In this document: in pieces, positions 8,889 through 17,143 of the stretch | How the letters are laid out: the number at the start of each line of letters is the position of its first letter | How positions within the stretch are numbered: position 1 is the stretch's first letter | Source: an uncultured Robinsoniella sp. | GTDB lineage: Bacteria; Bacillota; Clostridia; Lachnospirales; Lachnospiraceae | Length of the DNA: 64,000 nucleotides | Direction of reading: 5' to 3' | Assembly: GCA_900540475.1 (NCBI GenBank) | Contig: UQGG01000038.1 | Coordinates: 1-64,000 of the forward strand | Position numbers and translations under genes: made by a program | The notes under the pieces: model-generated | What the model was told of the DNA's origin: nothing | Seen by the model: the letters and a program-made list of their open reading frames with translations, nothing else | Database searches by the model: none

Positions 8889-10238
8889 GTGTTAAAAAAA
8901 ATATTAATAGCCAATCGGGGTGAGATAGCAGTTCGAATTATCCGGGCATGCCGTAACCTGGGCATTCGCAGTGTAGCGATCTATTCCAAGGAGGACAAAG
9001 ACAGCCTTCATGTACAGCTGGCTGACCAGCGTATCTGTATTGGAGAAGGTCCTGCAAAGAACAGTTATCTGAATATGGAACGTATTATCAGCGCAGCGAA
9101 TAATATGGCTGCTGATGCGATACACCCGGGATTTGGATTTTTATCTGAGAACAGTGAGTTTGTACGGATGTGTGATGCCAATGGAATCACTTTTATCGGA
9201 CCATCCGCTGAAGTAATTGACAGTATGGGGAATAAATCCCATGCCAGAAAGACCATGATGGATGCCGGAGTACCGGTTGTTCCTGGTACGAAGGAACCCG
9301 TTTATGATGCGGAAACAGGTACAAAGATTGCAAAAGAAATCGGATATCCGGTTATGATTAAGGCATCTTCCGGCGGCGGCGGCAAAGGGATGCGCGTTGC
9401 TAAGAATGAAGATGAATTTGAATTTCAATTTAATATGGCACAGAGGGAATCCGCCAATGCATTTGGCGACGATACCATGTATATTGAACGTTTTATTGAA
9501 AATCCGAGACATGTTGAAATACAGATTATTGCGGATGCATATAAAAATGTAGTAGCTCTGGGAGAACGTGACTGCTCTGTACAGAGAAACCATCAGAAGC
9601 TGATTGAGGAATCACCATCACCTGCTATTTCTGAGGAAATGCGGGAGGAAATGAACCGCTATGCAATTCTTGCGGCGAAAACTGTAAATTATACAAATGC
9701 AGGAACAATCGAGTTTATTGTAGATCCAAAAGGCAACTTTTTCTTTATGGAAATGAATACCCGTATTCAGGTAGAGCATGGTGTTACAGAAATGGTTACC
9801 GGTACGGATTTAATTATAGAACAGATCCGTATTGCTATGGGAGAAAAATTGAGCTTTAGCCAAAGCGATATCCTTCTTCGCGGCCATGCCATTGAGTGCC
9901 GTATTAATGCAGAAATTCCGGAGAAGAACTTTATGCCCAGTCCTGGTGTGATTAAACATATGCATCTTCCGGCGGGAAATGGAGTACGAGTGGATACCGG
10001 GCTTTATACCGGATACCGCATACCGTCAGAATATGATTCCATGATCGCCAAGGTTATCGTACATGCGCCAGACAGGGAAGCGGCATTGCAGAAGATGAGG
10101 TCTGCGCTGGATGAAATGGTAATTATGGGAATCGAGACAAATATTGATTTCCAGTATCAGATTCTGAAGCATCCTACATTTTGCGAAGGCAAAGCGGATA
10201 CCGGTTTTATTGAACAGTTGATGAAACTGGGATCGTGA
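8889..10238 (+). CDS. accC: Biotin carboxylase subunit
   Basis: A 449-residue ATP-grasp biotin carboxylase starting with GTG behind AGGGAGGA. It has the N-terminal Rossmann-like IANRGEIAVRIIRA, a glycine-rich ATP lid SSGGGGKGM near 160-168, and the catalytic block MEMNTRIQVEH near 287-297. An oddity is that the block continues GVTE where nearly all family members have PVTE. The enzyme carboxylates biotin on the carrier protein using ATP and bicarbonate. It is co-directional with the 5-oxoprolinase genes and separated from the carrier gene by about 20 bases. Overall length and motifs are complete, so it should be active. Confidence 0.92.
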   Translation: MLKKILIANRGEIAVRIIRACRNLGIRSVAIYSKEDKDSLHVQLADQRICIGEGPAKNSYLNMERIISAANNMAADAIHPGFGFLSENSEFVRMCDANGITFIGPSAEVIDSMGNKSHARKTMMDAGVPVVPGTKEPVYDAETGTKIAKEIGYPVMIKASSGGGGKGMRVAKNEDEFEFQFNMAQRESANAFGDDTMYIERFIENPRHVEIQIIADAYKNVVALGERDCSVQRNHQKLIEESPSPAISEEMREEMNRYAILAAKTVNYTNAGTIEFIVDPKGNFFFMEMNTRIQVEHGVTEMVTGTDLIIEQIRIAMGEKLSFSQSDILLRGHAIECRINAEIPEKNFMPSPGVIKHMHLPAGNGVRVDTGLYTGYRIPSEYDSMIAKVIVHAPDREAALQKMRSALDEMVIMGIETNIDFQYQILKHPTFCEGKADTGFIEQLMKLGS

Positions 10239-10298
10239 AACTAGTTCGTATGACTCAATTATTTGAGCAATGCTGTACCAGAAAGAAAGGAGTTAATT

Positions 10299-11066
10299 AT
10301 GTATAAAGTTGATTTAAACAGTGATCTGGGCGAAAGCTTTGGACACTATACAATTGGAATGGATGATCGTGTGATTCCATTTATTACATCAGCAAATGTG
10401 GCATGTGGTTATCATGCTTCTGATCCTGTTGTTATGGAGAAGACAGTGGCGATTTCGAAAAAAGAAGGAGTGCGGGTTGGCGCACATCCGGGACTGCCGG
10501 ATCTTATGGGATTTGGCAGACGTGTCATGGACATTACGCCGGGGGAAGCAAAAGCCTATACGCTTTATCAGATCGGAGCATTGGCTGGAATCTGTAAAGC
10601 CCAGGGGATCAGCCTGCAGCATGTAAAACCCCATGGAGCCCTTTATAACATGGCAGCAAAGGATTATGAGCTTGCAAAGGGTATCTGCGAAGCAATTTAT
10701 GAGTTTGACAAGTATCTGATTGTCCTGGCATTGTCCGGTGGAGAGCTGGCTAAGGCAGCTGTCGACTGTGGGCTTCGTACTGCACTGGAAGTATTTGCAG
10801 ACCGAGCTTATGAAGAGGATGGAACTTTGGTTAACCGGAGAAAAGAAGGCTCTATGATTACGGATGAAGAAGAAGCGATTGCAAGAGTTGTCCGTATGGT
10901 AAAAGAAGGAAAGGTTACTGCGATTACCGGAAAAGATATCCCGATTAAAGCGGACTCTGTATGTGTCCACGGGGATGGGGAAAAAGCCCTGGCATTTGTA
11001 GAGAAGATCCGTAAAACACTGGTAGAGGAAGGCGTGGAGATCAGCCCGCTGGATGAGATCGTGTAA
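10299..11066 (+). CDS. pxpA: 5-oxoprolinase subunit PxpA (LamB/YcsF family)
   Basis: A 255-residue LamB/YcsF family protein. The start is ATG 10299, 6 bases after AAAGGAG (10286-10292); the reading from 10263 has no ribosome site. Signature blocks are DLNSDLGES (residues 5-13), ANVACGYHASDP (32-43), HPGLPDLMGFGRR and HVKPHGALYN. In E. coli and B. subtilis PxpA is required with PxpB and PxpC for 5-oxoproline hydrolysis. It closes the operon and is followed by a strong terminator. The cluster should return glutathione- or glutamine-derived pyroglutamate to glutamate. Confidence 0.92.
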   Translation: MYKVDLNSDLGESFGHYTIGMDDRVIPFITSANVACGYHASDPVVMEKTVAISKKEGVRVGAHPGLPDLMGFGRRVMDITPGEAKAYTLYQIGALAGICKAQGISLQHVKPHGALYNMAAKDYELAKGICEAIYEFDKYLIVLALSGGELAKAAVDCGLRTALEVFADRAYEEDGTLVNRRKEGSMITDEEEAIARVVRMVKEGKVTAITGKDIPIKADSVCVHGDGEKALAFVEKIRKTLVEEGVEISPLDEIV

Positions 11067-11095
11067 GCGTAATAGAATATTCATTGATAATTGTT

Positions 11096-11143
11096 AAAAA
11101 CGCCTGTACATGAGAGCTTTATCTCATGATACAGGCGTTTTTT
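11096..11143. terminator. Bidirectional rho-independent terminator
   Basis: An extended hairpin pairs AAACGCCTGTA with TACAGGCGTTT, continues through ATGAGA/TCTCAT, and ends in a run of six T. The reverse strand also carries a T run, so it serves both pxpA and the convergent minus-strand operon. Confidence 0.9.
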
Positions 11144-11155
11144 GAATCAAAGTAT

Positions 11156-11563
11156 TTATTGGTTAGAAAGTATTTCCAGCATGTCTGGTATTTCAGACTG
11201 GAGCTGTCCCATTTTCTTTTCTTCCTCATCCATGACAGCTTTATATGCAGCAGCTTTTTCTGTATAGTTGCTGTCTTTATAAATTTTGTAATGAACAGCA
11301 GCCTCATAGTAGTGTCCAAGCGCATAATATTCTTCAAGAATTTCATTTGATTTGGCACCCTGGGCTTCATTTTGGGCTGTTTTTCGCAGTATGGATACAT
11401 AATCCTGGTATTTGAGATCTGACGCAAAAGACTGCTCGTCATATTTTGTATAACCCCGGAATTCTTCTTTAAGCCGTGTGATACCCATAAGGAGTAAAAA
11501 GACAAACAGGATCGTCAGTATGATAATCAGGATGCCCGATATGCTAATTCGTTTCTTCTTCAT
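11156..11563 (-). CDS. Small single-pass membrane protein of unknown function
   Basis: A 135-residue protein with a basic N-terminus (MKKKR) and one hydrophobic helix at about residues 8-27, then a charged, helix-rich extracytoplasmic or cytoplasmic tail with no domain I recognise. Its start overlaps the end of the upstream gene by 20 bases, and its GGAG ribosome site lies inside that gene. It is the last of three coupled genes, the other two being zinc-ribbon membrane proteins. The function is unknown; the shared design suggests one membrane complex. Confidence 0.7.
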   Translation of the reverse strand: MKKKRISISGILIIILTILFVFLLLMGITRLKEEFRGYTKYDEQSFASDLKYQDYVSILRKTAQNEAQGAKSNEILEEYYALGHYYEAAVHYKIYKDSNYTEKAAAYKAVMDEEEKKMGQLQSEIPDMLEILSNQ

Positions 11564-12290
11564 GGATGTCTAATCTCCTTTCCAGTAAGTCTTGGATTCC
11601 ATTTGCGGAAAGATTGGGGAGCGTACTCAGATCTTCCTTCGTCAGTTTGCAGAAAGAGGTCAGCAGCAGCCGGATTTTCTGATCAATATCATCTAATGCA
11701 GCAAAATGTTCATTCAGGTATTTTCCCTCATATAAAAAATATTCTCCCGATATGGTTTCATAGTAGGAAGAGAGGCTGGAAACCAGATATCTGGGAGACC
11801 AGCTGCTGGAAAGTTCCGGATTGATCATGGAATTAATCGAGTTGAAAATGCTGTTATAACTATCTGACACCCTTGTAATTGCAGTGTAAGTATCAAATTC
11901 GTCACCCAGGTATAAATTGTTTGAATTAAAGTAAGCATTCAGTTCTATATATTTTTCATCTTTGATTAGATCGTCCATGGCTTTTTTATGTACAGCTACA
12001 TTTTTATGTAACGTGCTTTTGGTGACGCTTTTGTAGATGGGCCATGCGGACCCGATCAGGATCAAAGCGGCAACATTGAGGATGACCAGAAAAGCGATGA
12101 TGCTTGTGCGGACACTGAAACTCGTAAATTTATGAGTTGTGGTATAAACGTCATCCTGTGTTTTTTTAAATTCTGACTGATAATGCTTCATATCAGAGCG
12201 GTGCTTTAGAATATCAGGATTTGGGGCACCGCAATAAGGACATTTTTCATCCTTTAAGGTTAATGGGCCTCCGCAGAATGTACATTTCAT
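11544..12290 (-). CDS. Zinc-ribbon membrane protein of unknown function (second of three)
   Basis: A 248-residue protein. It opens with a zinc ribbon (MKCTFCGG, then KCPYCGAPNP, two CxxC pairs within about 22 residues), followed by a charged linker, a transmembrane helix near residues 64-85, and a long alpha-helical domain without recognisable signature. The start codon overlaps the stop of the preceding gene (ATGA). The layout of ribbon, helix and coil repeats that of its upstream neighbour, although the domains after the helix look unrelated. I do not recognise the family. Confidence 0.75.
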   Translation of the reverse strand: MKCTFCGGPLTLKDEKCPYCGAPNPDILKHRSDMKHYQSEFKKTQDDVYTTTHKFTSFSVRTSIIAFLVILNVAALILIGSAWPIYKSVTKSTLHKNVAVHKKAMDDLIKDEKYIELNAYFNSNNLYLGDEFDTYTAITRVSDSYNSIFNSINSMINPELSSSWSPRYLVSSLSSYYETISGEYFLYEGKYLNEHFAALDDIDQKIRLLLTSFCKLTKEDLSTLPNLSANGIQDLLERRLDIHEEETN

Positions 12291-12961
12291 TTTTTTACCG
12301 CCTCCTCATAGTTTTTTTGTAATTGGTCTAAGGTCATGTTATAGCGTTCGTTTAAAATCTGCTCGGCTTCTTTCCGGTATGTTTTTACTTTCGCGGAATC
12401 CTCCTGGCGCATATTTTCCAGGCGGGACATGATCAGGAGTGAAGTCATGGCTGTCATTATATCTTTTTCACTGTTCTGCTCCGGATTAATAATTATGAGA
12501 TAATCCGCATATGCCCAGATAAAGTCAGAATGCTTCCAGTTGTAAATAGAATATTTCTGTGACTCAGGATCTGTCAGTATGTAGTCCAGTACAGCATCGT
12601 AATCTTCTTTCTCATACCAGGCATCCATTTTTGGAAATGCAGTGCGTTCCCAGGCAGTCTGTGCGGCGTCCTGCTTTTGCAGCTGGAAGTCATTGAACCG
12701 GAAGAGTATAAAGATTCCAAGTGCCACCAGGGCGGTTATCAGCAGAGAAATACCAATGCGTTTACCTGCACGTGCAGATTCTTTTTTGACAGAATCTTCA
12801 AAGCAGTCCATGGGGACTTCTTCTAATTTTTCCAGATCGTTATGGAGTTCATGAAGCTCCTTCATATATTCTTTTTCGGCGCCGGGGAAGTTGGTGGAAC
12901 CGCAGTAAGGGCATTTCGCCACAGAATCTTCCAGTGCCGCCCCGCAGTTTGGGCATTTCAT
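12287..12961 (-). CDS. Zinc-ribbon membrane protein of unknown function (first of three)
   Basis: The likely product is 224 residues from the ATG at 12961, which opens directly with the zinc ribbon (MKCPNCGA...KCPYCGS). AAAGGA lies 11 bases upstream. An ATG at 12988 would add nine residues and lacks a ribosome site. After the ribbon come an acidic helical linker, a transmembrane helix near 67-86, and a helical C-terminal domain of unknown type. It heads a three-gene translationally coupled unit. Zinc ribbon plus single helix proteins often act in membrane sensing or assembly, but no function can be assigned. Confidence 0.75.
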   Translation of the reverse strand: MKCPNCGAALEDSVAKCPYCGSTNFPGAEKEYMKELHELHNDLEKLEEVPMDCFEDSVKKESARAGKRIGISLLITALVALGIFILFRFNDFQLQKQDAAQTAWERTAFPKMDAWYEKEDYDAVLDYILTDPESQKYSIYNWKHSDFIWAYADYLIIINPEQNSEKDIMTAMTSLLIMSRLENMRQEDSAKVKTYRKEAEQILNERYNMTLDQLQKNYEEAVKK

Positions 12962-13156
12962 AATAGGGTCTGTCCTTTCACATTTCATAGTGTGTGTTTA
13001 TTAGTATGCATTTTTCATAGGCTTCAAAGCTTGTTTGCAACATACTCTGATTTAATTATAATAAGAATACAATAATATGCGGGAAGTGTAAAGTATAAGG
13101 TTCAATTAGCCGTGGACAGCAATATCAATCAAATTAATAAAAACGTAAAGAGATGC

Positions 13157-13205
13157 TTGCTTATACAGATAAAAGCTGATAAAATGCGGTTAGGTATAGC
13201 TAACC
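13157..13205 (+). promoter_or_regulatory. Promoter with GGTTAG-N6-CTAACC operator before the AraC gene
   Basis: TTGCTT at 13157-13162 and TAAAAT at 13180-13185 are spaced by 17. Two bases downstream lies the 18-bp palindrome GGTTAGGTATAGCTAACC (13188-13205), over the expected start of transcription, which suits a repressor. The half sites match those of DtxR/IdeR iron boxes, but the spacing is wider. Because this site falls inside the longest reading of the AraC gene, it argues for a downstream start. Confidence 0.6.
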
Positions 13206-13285
13206 ACTTGGACTGTAATCAGATGCGCAGTTATTGTATGAAAGATGATGCAGGGGTAGGTAGAAAAGTAAAAGAAGGTGACGTA

Positions 13286-14266
13286 TTGAAAGGAAAGGAT
13301 TATCCATCGGTACGGATGGATTTTAGCGGATTCGGTTTTTTAAAAAGAGAAGTAAACGATTTTATTCACGAATATAGCATTGATGAACCGAAAAACAAAG
13401 TACATATGACCGCTTATATGATTTTGCCGGGTATTGAGATTTTTTGCACAGATTATCAGACACATGAACATTTCTATGGAAAGGTGAATGAATGCAATTA
13501 TTATCAGATTGCGTATTCTCATAAAGGTGTTTATGAAAGCAGGATAGACGGGCATCGGTTTCTTAGACTTTCTGAGGGTGAGATTTCCATGATGACTAAT
13601 ACGTATCAAAGTTTCGATTCTTATATACCCATGGGATATTTTCAGGGTATCAATATCATTTTTTATCCTCAGATGATAGCAGGAGAAGCAATTGACTTTC
13701 TCCGGCTGTTTATGATTGATATTAACGATCTCTTTAAAACGCACCTTTTGGGTAAAAGATTTGAGCGGTTTGTTTGTGATACGCATATCAAAAAAGTCCT
13801 CGAAGCTTTGTATGAAGCATCCAGAGAGGGCGACTATATTCATATGAAAATACATGTTCTTCACTTGCTGACAGAATTTGTCCATTATGAAGGGGCAAGG
13901 CATAAGAAATATCATGCTGTAACAGATAAGAAAACAGAAACAATCAGCCGGATCAAAAACTATATAGAAAAGAATATGCAGAAGCATTTTACCATTAAGG
14001 AGCTGGCTGCACGTTTCCATATATCGGAGACAGGACTTAAGGATAATTTTAAAGTCATTTATGGGTGCAGTCCTTATGAATTCTTAAAAGGATGCCGCAT
14101 GGAATGGGCTGCTCAAAGGCTGAAAACAACAGATGAGTCCATAGCAGATATTGGAAATACAATCGGTTACGAGAATCCAAGCAAGTTTTCAGCAGCATTT
14201 TCAAGTATCTATGGTTTAACTCCAAATAAATATAGAAAAAATGGCCAAATGGAGTATTTTGACTAA
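13286..14266 (+). CDS. AraC-family transcriptional regulator of the ECF/ABC cluster
   Basis: The open frame extends from 13112, but a promoter-like region with palindrome lies at 13157-13205. GAAGGTG with correct spacing precedes the TTG at 13286, giving about 326 residues; ATG 13315 is another option. The C-terminal third has the double helix-turn-helix of AraC proteins (TIKELAARFHISETGLKDNF, then IADIGNTIGYENPSKFSAAF). The N-terminal part lacks an obvious cupin signature and resembles PchR/YbtA-like regulators that sense siderophores. It stands directly upstream of an import/export cluster and shares the same palindrome with it, so it probably controls that cluster. Confidence 0.8.
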   Translation: MKGKDYPSVRMDFSGFGFLKREVNDFIHEYSIDEPKNKVHMTAYMILPGIEIFCTDYQTHEHFYGKVNECNYYQIAYSHKGVYESRIDGHRFLRLSEGEISMMTNTYQSFDSYIPMGYFQGINIIFYPQMIAGEAIDFLRLFMIDINDLFKTHLLGKRFERFVCDTHIKKVLEALYEASREGDYIHMKIHVLHLLTEFVHYEGARHKKYHAVTDKKTETISRIKNYIEKNMQKHFTIKELAARFHISETGLKDNFKVIYGCSPYEFLKGCRMEWAAQRLKTTDESIADIGNTIGYENPSKFSAAFSSIYGLTPNKYRKNGQMEYFD

Positions 14267-14295
14267 ACAGAGTGGAAGAATATTCCTTTATTTTG

Positions 14296-14320
14296 TATTA
14301 TTGGTTAGGCGTAGCTAACT
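14296..14320 (+). promoter_or_regulatory. GGTTAG-N6-CTAAC operator at the ECF/ABC operon promoter
   Basis: GGTTAGGCGTAGCTAACT at 14303-14320 repeats the palindrome found at 13188-13205. It again follows a -10-like TATTAT (14296-14301) by one base. There is no good -35 box, which suits a promoter needing an activator such as the neighbouring AraC protein. Confidence 0.55.
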
Positions 14321-14341
14321 AAAATATGACAGGAGGGTTTT

Positions 14342-14920
14342 ATGAGACAGAGACTAAAAACAAAGGATTATATATATGCAGGAGCGTTTGGTGCAATTTA
14401 TATCATTTTGATGATGGTGCTTGTGGCAGCTACCGGAATGATACCTATACTGTATATTCTCTCCCCGTTCTTGGTAGGATGTGTGTGCGCCACCGTGTAT
14501 ATGCTCTATGTTACTAAAATTAAAAAATTTGGAGCAATTATGATTCTTGCACTTTTATTTGGGATAGTGACAAGTACCAGTTCTTTTATTTCTTTGATCT
14601 GGGCATTGATATGCGGTATAGGCGCTGAGTTAATTGCAAGGGCTGGAAGATATCAGTCTAAAAAAATGTTTCTGCTGTCCTATCCGGTATTTAACCTGAC
14701 TATGATCGGTCCGTTCTTAATGCTGGGCTTTGCAAAAAAGCACTTTATTGAAATGTGCGAACAGTTTTATGGTTCCGCTTATGCACAGACTGTAGACAGA
14801 TTAACGCCTGAATGGATTATTTTTGTATTGGCAGGACTGGCGGTGGCTGGCGGCGCAGTGGGAGTCCTGACAGCATCAAAATTTGTTAAGAAGCATTTTG
14901 AAAAGGCAGGCATCATGTAA
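14342..14920 (+). CDS. ECF transporter S component, Trep_Strep/MptD-like family
   Basis: A hydrophobic protein of 192 residues with five or six membrane helices, behind AGGAGG. It resembles the Trep_Strep (TIGR02185) group of S components, the substrate-binding membrane subunits of energy-coupling factor importers. A conserved DYIYAGAFGAIY segment sits at the start of helix 1. The next gene starts immediately after its stop, encoding EcfT, followed by the ATPase. Related S components beside ABC exporter-like pairs have been linked to haem uptake in streptococci and lactobacilli, so haem, iron or another cofactor is the probable cargo. Specificity cannot be read from sequence. Confidence 0.75.
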   Translation: MRQRLKTKDYIYAGAFGAIYIILMMVLVAATGMIPILYILSPFLVGCVCATVYMLYVTKIKKFGAIMILALLFGIVTSTSSFISLIWALICGIGAELIARAGRYQSKKMFLLSYPVFNLTMIGPFLMLGFAKKHFIEMCEQFYGSAYAQTVDRLTPEWIIFVLAGLAVAGGAVGVLTASKFVKKHFEKAGIM

Positions 14921-15622
14921 ATGGGCGGGGGATTTAATCTTGATCCAAGGGTCAAGCTGCTGATGTTTTGTGTGACCTGTTGTTTTGTAATGACGGTTAC
15001 GCAGCCCATACTTAACATCTGTATAGCTCTGTTTCTGATGCTGGTGCTGAGTCTCAGTGGAAAATGGGTATTTGCAATAAAGAGCTTTGGATTCATGAGT
15101 CTGGCGGTTGTATGTTCCATTTATATTCCAAACAGAATTACTGGCGTGGCGGGACTTTTGCTGCTTGGGATCTGTGTGATTTCCAGAATGATGATACCGA
15201 TTGTTATGGCTTTTACCCTGGTGTTTCAGACGACAAATACCAGTCAGTTTATGTCAGCACTTCAAAAGATGAAACTGCCTGTGAAAACGATTATCCCGAT
15301 TTTGATTATGTTTCGATTTGTACCGACTGTACGGGAAGAGTGGAGTGGAATTAAAAAAGCCATGGCATTTCGCGGAATTTCCCTTCATCCAGTCTATGTT
15401 ATCCGTCATCCCATGACCACAATGGAATATGTTTTGATTCCGCTGTTATTCAGCGCAGCTTCCATCATTGAGGAACTGGCTGCAGCATCTCTTGCCAGAG
15501 GGTTGGACAGTAACAGAGAAAGAACATGTCTGATACAAACGCAGATGCAGGGATGGGACTATATGTGTCTGATTATTACGCTGGGATATGCCGGGATCTG
15601 GATTTCCGGCTATGTGAGGTGA
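14921..15622 (+). CDS. ecfT: ECF transporter transmembrane subunit EcfT
   Basis: A 233-residue membrane protein whose ATG directly abuts the stop of the S component gene. It has about five helices and the two short coupling motifs of EcfT (FRGIS near residue 150 and ARGLD near 192), which dock onto the ATPases. It couples ATP hydrolysis to toppling of the S component. This cluster has its own EcfT and ATPase, so it is a group I (dedicated) ECF system. Confidence 0.88.
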   Translation: MGGGFNLDPRVKLLMFCVTCCFVMTVTQPILNICIALFLMLVLSLSGKWVFAIKSFGFMSLAVVCSIYIPNRITGVAGLLLLGICVISRMMIPIVMAFTLVFQTTNTSQFMSALQKMKLPVKTIIPILIMFRFVPTVREEWSGIKKAMAFRGISLHPVYVIRHPMTTMEYVLIPLLFSAASIIEELAAASLARGLDSNRERTCLIQTQMQGWDYMCLIITLGYAGIWISGYVR

Positions 15623-15629
15623 TGATGAA

Positions 15630-17084
15630 ATGGTAAAGGTAGAAAATTTATATTTTACATACACATCCGATGAAGAAAATGGTCTTAAAAATATCAATTT
15701 GCATGTGGACAAAGGAGAATTTGTCGTTCTGTGCGGAAGAAGCGGATGCGGAAAAACAACGCTTACCAGAGTATTAAATGGTTTGATTCCACATTTTTAC
15801 GAGGGTGCATACCGGGGAAATGTCCGGGTAGGAAACTTAAATGTATCAAATGCGGAGTTGTCAAGAACGGCAGATCTTATTGGGAGTGTTTTTCAAAATC
15901 CGGGCAGTCAGTTCTTCCATATTGATACAGATGGGGAGTTGGCATTTGGCTGTGAGAATCAGGCAATGAAGCCGGAAAAAATCAGAGAGCGGATAAACCA
16001 AAGTGTTGCGATATTGGAACTGGAACACCTAACTGGAAGAAATATCTTTGAATTATCCGGTGGGGAGAAGCAGCAAATTGCATGTGGTTCTGTTTATGCT
16101 GCTAATCCACAGGTGTATGTATTGGATGAGCCCTCGTCCAATCTGGATGCCAGAGCAATTTTACGGTTGAAAAAGACGCTGAAGATATTAAAAGAATCGG
16201 GGAATACCATAGTTATTTCGGAACACAGACTCTATTATCTGATAGACCTGGCGGATCGTTTTTTCTATATGGAGCAGGGAGAAATAAAACAGATTTACCT
16301 TTCAGAGGATATCAGGAAAATGCCTGATGAAACAAGGGAAGCACTTGGTCTGCGTGCACCTTTTTTGGAAAGAGTAAGGATTAGGGAGCGTGGATACAAG
16401 ATAGATAAAATCGCTATGAGCATTCACCATCTGAAATATAAAAGGAACAAAAAGGAGGTGCTTTCTATTGAGCATTTAGAGGTTCCGGAACATGGAATTA
16501 TTGCTGTTGTAGGAGAAAACGGTGCCGGGAAAAGCACCTTTGCTGAATGCGTAAGCGGTTTGTTGAAGTGCCAGGGACAGATCCTTGTGGATGGCCGGGA
16601 CTGCAAGCCGGCAGCCAGGATACAGAATAGTTATATTGTGATGCAGGATGTGAACCATCAGCTGTTCTGCGATAGTGTTTCGGAAGAAATTACAATGGGG
16701 CTTTCAGCGCAGCTGGCAAAAAAAGAACAACAGCTGACCGATTCCATGGACTTATTACCACTTCGGGAGAGACATCCCGCAAGTCTGTCAGGTGGACAAA
16801 AACAAAGAGTTGCCATCTGTGCAGCTCTTTGCGCCGGGAAAAAGTGGATGTTTTATGATGAGCCCACAAGCGGGCTGGACTATGACGGAATGCAGCGGTT
16901 TTGTACGCTGCTGCAGGCAAATCGGGAGAATGCGCTGGTGTCCTTTGTGATTACACATGACCTGGAACTGGTTGCGGGAAGCTGCACCCATGTGCTGCAT
17001 CTGGAACATGGAAAAGTGAAGGCGTTCTATCAACTGGATGGGGAAAATGTGGAGGAATTGAAACAGATATTTATCATGGAATGA
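15630..17084 (+). CDS. ECF transporter ATPase with two fused ABC domains
   Basis: A single 484-residue protein holds two complete ATPase domains. Domain 1 has Walker A GRSGCGKTT (36-44), signature LSGGEKQQ and Walker B VYVLDEPSS. Domain 2 has GENGAGKST near 294, LSGGQKQR and MFYDEPTSGLD. It is a fused EcfA1-EcfA2 equivalent and should power the EcfT/S pair upstream. The GAGGTGAT ribosome site lies seven bases before the ATG, eight bases after ecfT ends. Confidence 0.9.
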   Translation: MVKVENLYFTYTSDEENGLKNINLHVDKGEFVVLCGRSGCGKTTLTRVLNGLIPHFYEGAYRGNVRVGNLNVSNAELSRTADLIGSVFQNPGSQFFHIDTDGELAFGCENQAMKPEKIRERINQSVAILELEHLTGRNIFELSGGEKQQIACGSVYAANPQVYVLDEPSSNLDARAILRLKKTLKILKESGNTIVISEHRLYYLIDLADRFFYMEQGEIKQIYLSEDIRKMPDETREALGLRAPFLERVRIRERGYKIDKIAMSIHHLKYKRNKKEVLSIEHLEVPEHGIIAVVGENGAGKSTFAECVSGLLKCQGQILVDGRDCKPAARIQNSYIVMQDVNHQLFCDSVSEEITMGLSAQLAKKEQQLTDSMDLLPLRERHPASLSGGQKQRVAICAALCAGKKWMFYDEPTSGLDYDGMQRFCTLLQANRENALVSFVITHDLELVAGSCTHVLHLEHGKVKAFYQLDGENVEELKQIFIME

Positions 17085-17143
17085 AACAGAATGCTCCTCT
17101 TTTTAGGGGAGAAAAAGAAAGGAAGAAAGAGAGGAAGAAGAAA

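Noticed and set aside
10389..11084. Long minus-strand frame opposite pxpA
   Set aside because: It is the complement of a strongly conserved gene and has no recognisable motifs or ribosome site.
13188..13205. Canonical DtxR/IdeR iron box
   Set aside because: The half sites fit, but true boxes have GGTTAG and CTAACC one base apart, not six. It is recorded only as a box-like palindrome.
13112..13285. N-terminal extension of the AraC regulator
   Set aside because: The segment has a promoter and palindrome, no family resemblance, and a better ribosome site lies downstream.
13340..14020. 226-codon minus-strand frame opposite the AraC gene
   Set aside because: The plus strand encodes a clear AraC protein; the reverse translation shows no domain.
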